DNA of 64,000 bases, taken from Pristionchus mayeri (taxonomy: Eukaryota > Nematoda > Chromadorea > Rhabditida > Neodiplogasteridae). The notes beneath the pieces were generated by a model. That model saw only the letters and a list, made by a program, of their open reading frames with translations. It did not search any database and was not told where the DNA came from. The DNA is taken from assembly GCA_036245805.1 (NCBI GenBank), contig BTRK01000005.1, positions 22,730,984-22,794,983 of the forward strand, in the 5' to 3' direction. The translations under genes and the position numbers were made by a program. Shown in pieces: positions 12,523 to 24,000 of this stretch (within the stretch, counting starts at the first letter, position 1; every line of letters starts with the position of its first letter).

Positions 12523-15073
12523 TGTGGGGTAGTTTTCAATGCTGAATATCATGGTCCACTCCATTTTGAATGAATCGTTCATTTGGTGTCTGGGTGGTGT
12601 CATCCCACTTCCGGTCAAATGAACTTTCTGGCTTTTTCCAACCTCAAAATACACGCTGAAAGCTCGCAATCCCGCGCACCCGCGGAGAATTTCACGGAGA
12701 ATTGACTTGTATATCACGGGTCTCCTGTAAAAGTGTAGGAAAACTAGCAGCTTTTGCTACTAGGAAAAAGGTTAAGTCATCGATTTTTACTAAATTTAGT
12801 TTATGGACATTATTGGAGGTTAGAAGAAGGCCTATCCACTTGGTTTGGTCAAATTAGCACATTATCGATTTTTGTGATATACAGCTAGAAACTGACGTTT
12901 CTCATTCAATTTTCATCGTACAGCGAACTTTTTTTCTCATTTTACTCGAAATTGAGAGATCTACAACTTCCTCAACGTGAGACAAGCGGCCTAATCACGT
13001 CTTCATTGCGAAAAACGGAATTTCGTAATGAGAATATCGATTTTCTGGCTTTGTATACCAAAAACCCAATCGTTTTTATTCTTGATATGGAATCTCCATA
13101 CAAAATTAGGGGGAGAATATGTTGACCATTTTTCATCTTTTTGTCCCCCCCCCCCCCCACTATAGATTTACTATGGGGGACTACAGACGTTTCCGGACAT
13201 GGTTATTTTTTGAAAGATTTAGTTTTTTGGTCGTATTTCGGTTCAACGTGGTTAAATCAAGCAATCAAAAAAAGCAATCGATAGCTCTCAAAAAGGTCTA
13301 CAGCTTCCTCTAAGTGATTGCAATCGCTACAATTCTTCGTTTTCAAGTTATTTTAAGAAAACTGTCTTAAACGGGTAAAATTGAGATATTTCAGCAACAC
13401 ATATCGCATGAGAAGCGTTTCGACACTAGTTTTGCATCTTAACAATGTTTCTCAAATTCATGTAAGCTTCTTCTCCATGCATCTCATGTATTCCATAATG
13501 GATATATGACATACACAGTTCAATCGTCGTACGGGGGTTTATCGGGTTTCTCCCCACGGCAATAGCTTGAAACATGATCACAAATGTCCAGAAACATTGT
13601 TAAGATGCAAAACTAGTGTCGAAACGCTTCTCATGCGATATGTGTTGCTGAAATATCTCAATTTTACCCGTTTAAGACAGTTTTCTTAAAATAACTTGAA
13701 AACGAAGAATTGTAGCGATTGCAATCACTTAGAGGAAGCTGTAGACCTTTTTGAGAGCTATCGATTGCTTTTTTTTGATTGCTTGATTTAACCACGTTGA
13801 ACCGAAATACTAAATCTTTCAAAAAATAACCGTCCGGAAACGTCTGTAATCCCCCATAGTAAATTTATGTATAGTGAGGGGACAGAAATATGAAAAAATG
13901 GTCAACATAGACTCCCTCTAATTTTGAATGGAGACTCCATATCAAGAATAAAAACGATTGGGTTTTTGGTATACAAAGCCAGAAAATCGATATTCTCATT
14001 ACGAAATTCAGTTTTTCGCAATTTTCGCAATGAAGACGTGATAAGGCCGCTTGTCTCACGTTGAGGAAGTTGTAGATCTCTCGATTTCGAGTAAAATGAG
14101 AAAAAAAGTTCGCTGTACGATGAAAATTGAATGAGAAACGTTTCTAGCTGTGGATCACAGAAATCGATAATGTGCAAATTTGACCAAACCAAGTGGATAG
14201 GCCTTCTTCTAACCTCCAATTATGTCCATAAACCAAGTTTAGTAAAAATCGATGACATAAAATATTTCTAGTGTCCAGCGTTCCTACGTTTTTACAGGAG
14301 ACCCGTGATATTGCATTGGTAATACATTTTTCTATTTAAAATTTTTTTAATTCGACCCTATGGGTGAGTGGAGACCGTAATGGTTCGATTCGCCTTTTCA
14401 CGCTGATTCGAATGGAATATAGATGTATGGAGATCGGAGGCCGACAAATCTTATATTTTCCTCATTTTAAGATATTTTATGGAGTTTCACTGTGCGATCG
14501 AGGAATGAAAGGGGGAAAATGAATGGAAAGAAACCTCATTTTGCCCCCTCTCATTCTACAACCACACAGAGAAATGAGCTCAAAATTCATAAAATCGAGT
14601 CAAGGAGGTATTTGTCGACCTCCGCTCTCCATACATCTATATACCATTCAAATCAGCGTGAAAAAGCGGATCGAACTATTACGATCTCCGCTCACCCATA
14701 AGATCGAGTGAAAAAGTAATTTTTTCTAGAAAACAAGACAAATTAATTATAAATGAAATATAAAGTTCCATTCGCCGCGAAATTCTCTTCGGGACCGCGA
14801 GATTTCGAGCTTTCAGCGCGTTTCACGGCGTTTTACAAGGGGTGGGCGAGAGATAAGAGAGCGCAGAGAAAGATAGCAATCTCTCGCGAATATACATACA
14901 TGCTATCTTGCGATTTCTGGAAATGCGCCATAGAATGCCGTGTGTATTATGAGGTTGGAAAAAGCCAAAAAGTTCATATGACCGGAAGTGGGATGACACC
15001 ACCCAGACACCAAATGAACGATTCATTCAAAATGGAGTGGACCATGATATTCAGCATTGAAAACTACCCCAGG
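12523..15073. repeat. Outer inverted pair around a family B element
   Basis: The segments 12,523-12,655 and 14,938-15,073 are inverted copies. They enclose the family B foldback at 12,714-14,308, which appears to have landed inside an older palindrome. Confidence 0.6.
12714..14308. mobile_element. TA-target foldback, family B copy 1
   Basis: Starts TCACGGGTCTCCTGTAAAAG and ends with the inverted form, flanked by TA (12,712-12,713 and 14,309-14,310). A long C run lies at about 13,145-13,159. Related copies: 48,477-49,857 (complete), 38,889-39,745 (right half) and 53,571-53,880 (left part). Confidence 0.8.
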
Positions 15074-16063
15074 GGCACCGCCGACACAATATAATAAAGT
15101 ATGATAGTAGCTATCTGCGTATGCAAAATCAAATAAAAGGCAGTTCTCGATACGTCCGATTGCAAGAGGGGAGGAGGGCTGGGTGGCATCTTCTGACTCG
15201 AGTAGAGCATGTGGTAGCTTGTTTTTATGCTTAAATAAGAGCCATTGCCTCAAAACCTCAGATTGATAGATCGGACGTAGCGAAGGACGTAAATCTGAAG
15301 CGCAATTCGATGGAATTTATCGGGTGCTAACGTGAGCCAGCCTCTGCATCCTAAAGAGTGTACGGTATACTGTTACGCGCAAGAAGATCTCAACACGACT
15401 TTTCTGACGATCAATAAGTTTACGGTTTTTGGTTTGGCTCGTAGTTTTTTTCACTGTGTGTCTCCGGTGCAGGGAAAATGTTTTCATGAGTTTGATATTT
15501 TGGCCTGTTCCGAGGCACCGTTGCCACGGCTCCCGGAGAAAATACATAAGCAAAACGAAACCGTCCGTATGCATCAATCAAAAGGCGCGCGTTTTCAAAA
15601 CAAGTATAGCCAGAATGTTGCCTCAATCAGTGAAAGAGGGTCTGGTCTCATAACGATCACCCCTAATATGCACGAATCGAGCTGCAAACTCAGTTTGCGA
15701 TCAACTAAAACCCTGAATTTCAGGCATTTTTCTATGTTTATCGGTAGTCTTGCAGCATATTTTTATACAGCTCAAGCAATTTCCTGGACAGCCCGCGGAC
15801 GTTTCCCCTTTCCTTATGTCGATGCTGTCAGTGCGTTGCCAGTTGTTGATTCTATCGCGAACGGTCTCATATTATCACGCTTGTCTCCGAAGAATGAAAT
15901 AAAATCGAGGGGCGGTTGGTGCATATTTTTACACCTCCTCCTTGACTATCCAAAAATGCGTTTATATTTCTTTTTCCAATGTGCCAGCGTTTATTCGACC
16001 CTTACGCGACACGCGTGCAATGATGGTCAGATTGAGGATATTTTGAATGTCAGAACTGTATTA
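14310..16063. other. Repeat-rich sequence with a 248-codon open frame
   Basis: The frame at 15,332-16,078 on the plus strand is the longest here outside the minisatellite. It contains a segment (15,800-15,830) repeated near 27,775 and 35,645, shows no domain I know, and runs into a transposon end. I do not call it a gene. The missing first exon of the membrane-protein gene could lie in this stretch. Confidence 0.3.
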
Positions 16064-17830
16064 TCACGCGTCTTCTGAGAGATTGCATGAAATCGAGACC
16101 CCAGTTTGACAAAATGTTCAAAGTGATCGGATCTCTTCGAGATTATCACGGTAGGTGTCCCTAAGGTCGAGTATCTTTTTTGTACATACGGATTCCGCGA
16201 TTTCTCTAAACTGCCTAAAAGCGATTTTGTGAACTATTGAAATCTTCGATTGTTTCAATGGAAATTGGTACAAAGAAGTCTGTAAACATTGAAAACTGAA
16301 AGAAAACATATCACGCCTTTCACGAGAGAATGGAGCTAGAATCGCAATTATTGGGAATGGAAGGAAAATCTTGAAATTGGTTCTGACTAGTTTTGGGCAC
16401 CTTGAGGTATTCCTAGTAGTTCCCCAAAGTCTTATTTTGCATGCTTCATTTTCAAGCACCCAGCATGAGGTCGGAGATCCTCCTTTCACGGCGAATATCT
16501 CATTTCTCGTGTAAGATAATCGAACTTTGCACTCTGAGTGACCCGCACTAATTTTTCGAGCTCTATCGACCCATTCAAACCGTTTCCCCTAAAAGTAAAT
16601 TTCAACCATGCTACATTCACGACAGATTTTCTCGAAAATGTAGGCAAAGGAGCAGCTCAAAATATCACAGTACATGCAGCGCATCAAGAGCTTTAGAATG
16701 AATGGCTTGCGTCGAAAATACGATCTCATTGGTGAGACTTGTGCCGATTATAGATTTCCTTATCATTTGAACTTTATTTTCAACAGAAATAAATAGTGAA
16801 AACGATCATTCTTGATCGCTCTCTCCGATGAGAGCGGTGTGAGGGTAAATTATTCTGTTGAAAATAAAGTTCAAATGATAAGGAAATCTAAAATCGGCAC
16901 AAGTCTCACCAATGAGATCGTATTTTCGGCGCAAGCCATTCATTCTAAAGCTCTTGATGCGCTGCATGTACTGTGAAATTTTGAGCTGCTCCTTTGCCTA
17001 CATTTTCGAGAAAATCTGCAATGAATGTAGCATGGTTAAAATTTACATTTAGGAGAAACGGTTTTGATGGGTCGATAGAGCTCGAAAAATTAGTGGGGGC
17101 CACTCAGAGTGCAAAGTTCGATTATCTTACACGAGAAATAAGATATTCGCCGTGAAAGGAGGCGGTGCCGATCTCCGACCTGATGCTGGGTGCTAGAAAA
17201 TGAAGTATGCAAAATAAGACTTTGGGGGACTACTAGGAATACCTCAAGGTGCCCAAAACTAGTCAGAACCAATTTCAAGATTTTCCTTCCATTCCGTGTT
17301 TCAGCTCGAATCTCTCGTGGGAGGCGTGATATCCCCGAGCGATAATTACTTAAATCTGAGAAAGTGAAATTTGCGATTTTGCTTGAAAACACGAGATTTC
17401 GCATATTTGAGGCCAAAAATGGAAACATATTATACCTTCGATTTTCTTGAAATTTTTATTCCTGGGGTAGAAAAGGTCGTAGATTACGATTCCTGTAAAA
17501 TTCCAGGGTGCAATGGAATATTATTTTTCACGACTGCGAAAAAATGTGAAAATTTTAAGACGAGTAAATGAGTTTTTTGCACTTTTCTAAACTTAGACTT
17601 TTCTCAACAAAAAATATGTCAACATCAAAGTTGTTCTACCTGAAAAGGCGTACATTTTGGTTTTTGCACGAAACTGTAGCTCAATGTTATAGGATGTTAT
17701 GAATTTTCGAATTTTCTAAATTTCAAGAGCCGTCTTTTAGGCAGTTTTGAGAAATCGCGGAATCCGTATGTACAAAAAGATACTGGGCCTTAGGGACACC
17801 TACCGTGATAATCTCTCAGAAGACGTGTGT
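16064..17830. mobile_element. TA-target foldback, family C copy 2
   Basis: Ends TCACGCGTCTTCTGAGAGAT and ATCTCTCAGAAGACGTGTGT, TA on each side. A family D element occupies its centre (16,311-17,329). The undisturbed counterpart of that centre is at about 34,110-34,135. Confidence 0.8.
16311..17329. mobile_element. TA-target foldback, family D copy 1
   Basis: Ends TCACGCCTTTCACGAGAGAA and the inverted TCTCTCGTGGGAGGCGTGA, flanked by TA (16,309-16,310; 17,330-17,331). The family C copy at 33,370-34,636 shows the empty site. A second full copy is at 54,374-55,390 and a right half ends at 45,378. Confidence 0.82.
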
Positions 17831-17959
17831 TATGGCTATGCCCGTTGTGATCCCTTCATGCATTGGTGCATAGATTTCGCTTACTGAAGCTTTGAAGACA
17901 GAAGAAATGTGGTGAACTCCTCCACTGCCCATTCACTATATCATTGTTCATCATTTTAG

Positions 17960-18090
17960 ATTGTGCTGTGGAGACTGAAGTGAAGCTCTTCCCGCTGCCT
18001 TCTGATATATCCAATACGTTACTGTTGAATGTATCCTCTCTTTCCGGTATCGTCAATTCCATTGTCGACAGAAACATAACTGGTTACAGC
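17960..18090 (+). CDS. Membrane glycoprotein gene, first exon found
   Basis: Acceptor TCATTTTAG, donor GTGAGA. Encodes DCAVETEVKLFPLPSD onward with glycosylation sites NVS and NIT. It enters in phase 1, so an upstream exon exists. Confidence 0.6.
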
Positions 18091-21000
18091 GTGAGAAATT
18101 GTCTTTGTTCGTTCAATAATTCACGTATGCTTAGGGGGATTACGGTGTCGATTCCGGAGTGAATAGAACGGAGTGGAAGGAGTGGATCGGCTGTTTAAAT
18201 GTCAATAGCACATCGTCGGTTATTGCAGTTGAGGTGAGCAATCAATTTCCTTCTGTAATTAGCTTCCCTCTCTTGAAATGCTGTCCCTAAGTCCCTTGTC
18301 CCTAAAAACCGTGTCGCATAAGGATTGAATAGATTCGTGAAAATCCTGGTACATGTTTTGATGCCTCCTTCTGTGAGCATTTTTAGATAGTTCCTATGGT
18401 ACCTCAACAGAAACCAACTAGTTTTGTTCCAGATTTCCATCGTTGACTATGTGAAACAGTGTTTTAAAAAAGTGTTAAAAAGCAAATCTGTGCCAAATTT
18501 CACGGAGAATACGTCTGTGCTAATGAACCATCGATACCATTATTAATATTTTCGTATATCGATTAAGTTGATTGATTTTTGCAATATTTTAGTACCTGTC
18601 AATTTTATTGGCTAATTGTAAATCGATAGTTCTCAATGAGACGAATCGAATGATATGCTGAATGCCATAAGGGTGACCACGATCCGAAAATTTCGTTATT
18701 AGATTCTCGAAAATCTGTTCGATCCTTTGGTGGATACACTTGACTTTTGATCAAAGCTTGCAGTCGATTCTTAAAGTCCTTCTTCCACCGTTTCAAGTTG
18801 CTCAGCAGGTAGTGCGCTTGCAAATTTTGCAGTAAGTCGGGGGTTCAACGCCCGACACTAGAGCCTTCTTTTGCTTATTTTGTCCACATCTCCATGAGTT
18901 CTTCCATGCCTATATTTCATATGTAACAAAACTAGTTGATTTCTGTTAAAGGACCACCTGGACTATTCAAAATTACCAAATCGCATAAATTCAGATAAAT
19001 TGATTTTTTTTGTGCCAAACCTCTTCAGATCTGCTCGATTCTTAAAGGAGGAGTAAACTCAACATTCAATTTTTGAAGCTATCATATGCACTGCCTAGAG
19101 CTCCACAACGATAAGAAGCTCCGAAATTTTCACATTGACATCTCCATTCCGAACAGAGTTATAGCTAGTTGGCTGGGAGCCATATCAGGGAAAGCTCAGG
19201 GTAGGGGGCGAGATAGCACGCGACTTGAAGAGAGTGCGTCCCTAGGAGAAACATATTCCAACCGGGCGCGCGTTTGCGTTTACTCCTCCTTTAAACAACG
19301 GCCTCATGTAATAATTTGTTTATTTTAGGTGGTATACATAGATGATTCGTTGAACCTGACATCTACTTCCAAAAATCTATCGGTTCTATCGATAGTTATA
19401 TCTGTGTACGAAAATGCGGATATCGATTCCAATATGAGCTACCGAATCTCATTCGATTTCTCTCCCATCCGCCAGCCAAACGATCTCCATTCCCATCTGG
19501 AGGTCCAATTCCTCTTTTCACCATCAACTCTTATGCCTTATTCTCTTTAGATAAACCACGGAATTATATGTGGCGGGCTATCCTCTGAAAATATATCGAT
19601 TGAATTCCCAGAAGTATTTGAAGCAATCTACTCGAGGCAATGGTTAAATTCTTCGGTGTCTGGAAAGGTAGGTGCAATTATTTTCCCTCTACTTCCTTAT
19701 TCAGGTGGCGTATTATCATGGCGAAATGATTGCGGAGAGTGTGATAGATGGAAGGGCCCATCTGCTGAACGAGACCTTCTCCAATGATGTCTATCTTGTC
19801 GTGTATCATCTTCTTCAAGGTCCGAGTGATCCTTCTCTTCTTTCCTTCTTTCTGCCCCTTCTTTACCTCCTTTCTCATGGATCACTTGTGAATGCGTAGG
19901 AAATATAACTCTTTTGCTACATGAAAAAAATGTTGTTATGTAATGGGATTTCGCTTTGAACAACGCACTGTGAGTGTGAAGAGAACGTATTTTTCACTAT
20001 GTTTTGCGTTTTGAAAAATATATTCTGAATTTTTGCCGTTTGTTTGCCGTTTGGCGGCGACTAAGTTCAAGATTTTACGAACCATATATTCTCACTGGAT
20101 GCACATATTATTCTTTCCTTGTATGGCGTTCGTTAGTTTGGGGAAATCGGTCATCTAACTTGCCCCTCGGCGGTATCTAGTTCTCCTTCCTTCTTCTCCT
20201 TCTGGGGGCTCGCGGCTCGCATGCTTTCAGTTTAACTCACTTCAAAGAAAAACTTAGTTTCTGGTAAATTTTAACGACTGAGTTAAAATCACCGGCACTA
20301 CGAAAACCATCAACCAGCAAATTTTTAATTTATTTTCACGCGCGAGAGCTAAACGCGTTTTTTTGCCTTTTTTAGTCTAACTATCGATATGCTGGCGGCC
20401 AGATGTGTATATACGATGCCAAAAAGAGATCCAATTGTCGTGAGAGGGGGGAAATAGGCGGAGATCCCGATATTCCTCATTGAATTTGCACATTTTTCTT
20501 GAATCAGTCAGTTGGGTATGATACCTCCAGGCCGCTCCTTATCATAATTATTCATTTTTGACATTTTAATTTGTTATGTTCCTGCTAATTAAGGCATTTT
20601 CGATCCGTTTCTGAATTTATAATTGGGGGTCAATTTCGTCATAGGCCGGTAACTTTTTCAGTTTCACGCATTTCCAAGAACGATATTTGAGCGTATTAAA
20701 AGTCCGATCGATTTCCCAGCTGACTTTAGTTCTTCTCTAAGTTTAACGAGTGAGCCGAAAGGGATAATTTCTATTTTTAAACGGCGCACCCCTTACCGCG
20801 AAATTATTTTGAAATGATCGAAGAATAACCACAAAAATATAAATATGTAATATTTTTGATCTTGCATGCATGATGTCTACCACACTACACTTGAACCAGT
20901 AACAGAAATCACACAATGGGCAATAGGGATGCCCATTCAATTCCAATTCCCCAGTACTTGGGGGTCGGCGCAAGAGAGACGCAGCTCTCTCTCTCTCACT

Positions 21001-24000
21001 GTCAGAATTGACCCAAATTGGAAATGAGAAAGCGAGAGACTCAATTATTTGAGAGAGCAGACAATTCCTGTCAATTCCTGGGTCTATTACGTGGATATTT
21101 CGGACGATTTTTTGACACACCTTCTTGCATCTCTCATGAATAGAGTGGTGATTATTATCTTATTTGAATATGTAAGGGCAGCTTTGTTTGGATAATGTAC
21201 GCAAAATGTTGTAGAACCACTTACTTGACTTCCAACACAATTCCACCCAAATATTTCCTCTTCTCTCAAGTACTTGGGTCGATTTGCATCCCCGAGTGAG
21301 GACAGTAATGTTCAGTCATGGTTTTGAAACGAAAGGAAAGGGAAAAGGGGCTTCTTCGCATTGTTCATAGTGCACTTTGACAAGCTTTAGGATGTTCCTC
21401 CAAGAGCTTAGTTATGTGCCCATTGTGTGATTTCTGTTACTGGTTCAAGCGTACTGTGGTAGACATCATGCATGCAAGATCAAAAATATTACATATGTAT
21501 ATTTTTGTGGTTATTCTTCGCTCATTTCGTACGTGGATCATTGGAAACACACAAAAAAACGTAAACAACAAAAACAAGAAATCACAAATGAAATGTGCAA
21601 AAAAATGCATGGTGTTGAAAGACGAATCACCAACCTTCGGGGTTTGGCTCATCTCATGAGTTGTGCCACAACCAAGTTGAGTCACAACCACTGGTCCATC
21701 GAGCCGGCTGGATACTACTCTCTAGAAATGAGTGATGACGATCGTAATCGTAAAATGGTAATTATCGTAATTGCTATGTAGGTACTCTACAGATCCGTTA
21801 TACTTTTGAGATGGTTTTTATCCCCGTGCATTCACAGTGCTTCTTCCTATCCTATTCCCACTTATTTTTCCTTTGCAGGCAAGGAATTTGTATTTTCTTC
21901 TTCCAACGCATGCGAAATGAAAGATAGTGGAGCAAAGGTGTCTGCTCTCGATTTGTTCGTCCCCCACAATCTGACCTTCACTCTTTATGCAAATGTAAGT
22001 ACTACCTGCCATATACGGATAATATTTGCCTCACACTTGCATACTGGCACCTCTGTAAAAGTTTAAAAATATGAGAGTTTTTTACTCATTGAACATATGC
22101 TTGACAAAATGAAAAAAAATCTAAATAGCACACCTCGTTCTTTCAAACCAATTTCCTAAGCTATTATTTTTTCGTGTTTTTAATGTTAAAACAAGGCGTA
22201 AGCACACTAACTTGATTGATAGGTCATTCGAATAAAAACGAAAAGTATGAAAGAAACCTGAAGGAATCCGGATTCCATCGTCCTTGAGACCAAACAATTG
22301 GAAATTATACAGTCAAATGACGTGAAGTATTTCAACTATACTATTTTCATATTACACTTTGTTGATCTTAGATATCGAAATGCATGTTTTACCCGTAAAA
22401 ATACGTAAGAAAACATGGTATAAAGTTTCAAGAGTTATACTTTTACATAATTTTTCGGTCGAAAATTTTAAACCGGAAAAATGTAGTTTCAACATTTTAA
22501 AAAGCGAACGAATTGTGCATTTTCTTTCGTATTTTCACGTGTGGAATACGAATTTCAATAACCTAGATCACCAAAATGTTATATGAAAATAATATAGTTG
22601 TAATACTTCACGCAATTTCGTTGAAACGCTTTCATCTTTTTTTCATTTCGCTGAATTATTTGGTCTCTCTGACGTCAGCGTTGATGAATTCCCGATTCCA
22701 TCCGCGGTCCAATAACTTTTCGTGCTCTTTGAAATGAGCTATAACTCGATACAAAAAATTGGCTTTAAAGTTACCCAACAAGGAAGAAATTGACCCATTA
22801 TTTTTTGTCCTCCATCGAATAGCGGATGGTTGAATTAGTATAGAATGAATATCACGCATCTTCTGAGAGAATGCATGAAAACTGACCGCCTGAGGAACTA
22901 GGAGCCGAAAGTTTGAGCAACATCTAAGAGATATTTATGCTATCTAAGAGATATTTATGCATGAGCAAACTTTTGGCGTTGGCCAATTTTCCAAGAACCG
23001 GCTTTTAGGCATTTATCGGTTCCTCACCCGGCCCTGCCGTATATCGTCTCCCAGATGTGCTACAATGCTGGCATTGGGCTTAAAATGTGCGGAACATTTT
23101 TTTAAACAACTTTCATGTTAGCATCAAGTTGGTCCGACTTAGTTTATGTGATGAAAAACATGAAAGAGCAAAAGTACGAAATAATTTATCCTGGATCCGT
23201 AACTCCCCTGTTACCCAGATTTTTATTTCATATTTGAAATCTACAATATCGATATAGTCTAGAAAAAATTTGGTTCGATAGTTGCAGGGGTTGTGTAAGG
23301 TTTTATAAGGCTTCGAAATGACGAAATTCAGAACTTCGCGATAATTCGCACCATACATATTTATATTTAAAGCGAAATCAGATCAAATTTGGACAGTTTC
23401 CGAATATTCTAATATGAGCGAGTGTGATAACGCTGAAAAACACCGAGTTTCACTCATTTCTAAAAATTCGATTTTTACGGTCTCTAAAATCTCAACTTTG
23501 CGTGTTGCTAACTTCAAATCTTCGAATTCAATTTTCAATTTTCGTACCAAATCGTACAGTATGTACCGCCCTGTTAGATATGTGCCACAATGGTTCCCAA
23601 GAGATATTTATGCTATCTAAGAGATATTTATGCATGAGCAAACTTTTGGCGTTGGCCAATTTTCCAAGAACCGGCTTTTAGGCATTTATCGGTTCCTCAC
23701 CCGGCCCTGCCGTATATCGTCTCCCAGATGTGCTACAATGCTGGCATTGGGCTTAAAATGTGCGGAACATTTTTTTAAACAACTTTCATGTTAGCATCAA
23801 GTTGGTCCGACTTAGTTTATGTGATGAAAAACATGAAAGAGTAGAAGCAAAAGTACGAAATAATTTATCCTGGATCCGTAACTCCCCTGTTACCCAGATT
23901 TTTATTTCATATTTGAAATCTACAATATCGATATAGTCTAGAAAAAATTTGGTTCGATAGTTGCAGGGGTTGTGTAAGGTTTTATAAGGCTTCGAAATGA

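Noticed and set aside
15332..16078. 248-codon plus-strand frame
   Set aside because: No domain, overlaps dispersed repeat text found at 27.8 and 35.6 kb, and ends inside a transposon terminus.
18195..18823. Minus-strand frames of 81 and 72 codons in an intron
   Set aside because: No motif that I recognise and no supporting splice sites; possibly remnants of an old insertion.
20743..21659. CPLCDFCYWFK peptide as a zinc-finger gene
   Set aside because: Present once in each arm of an inverted repeat, with stops and no consistent flanking Cys/His pattern.
21680..21765. Exon reading EPAGYYSLEMSDDDRNRKM with a GTAATT donor
   Set aside because: The exon at 19,705-19,819 joins 21,879-21,994 in phase without it, and no acceptor places it in the frame.
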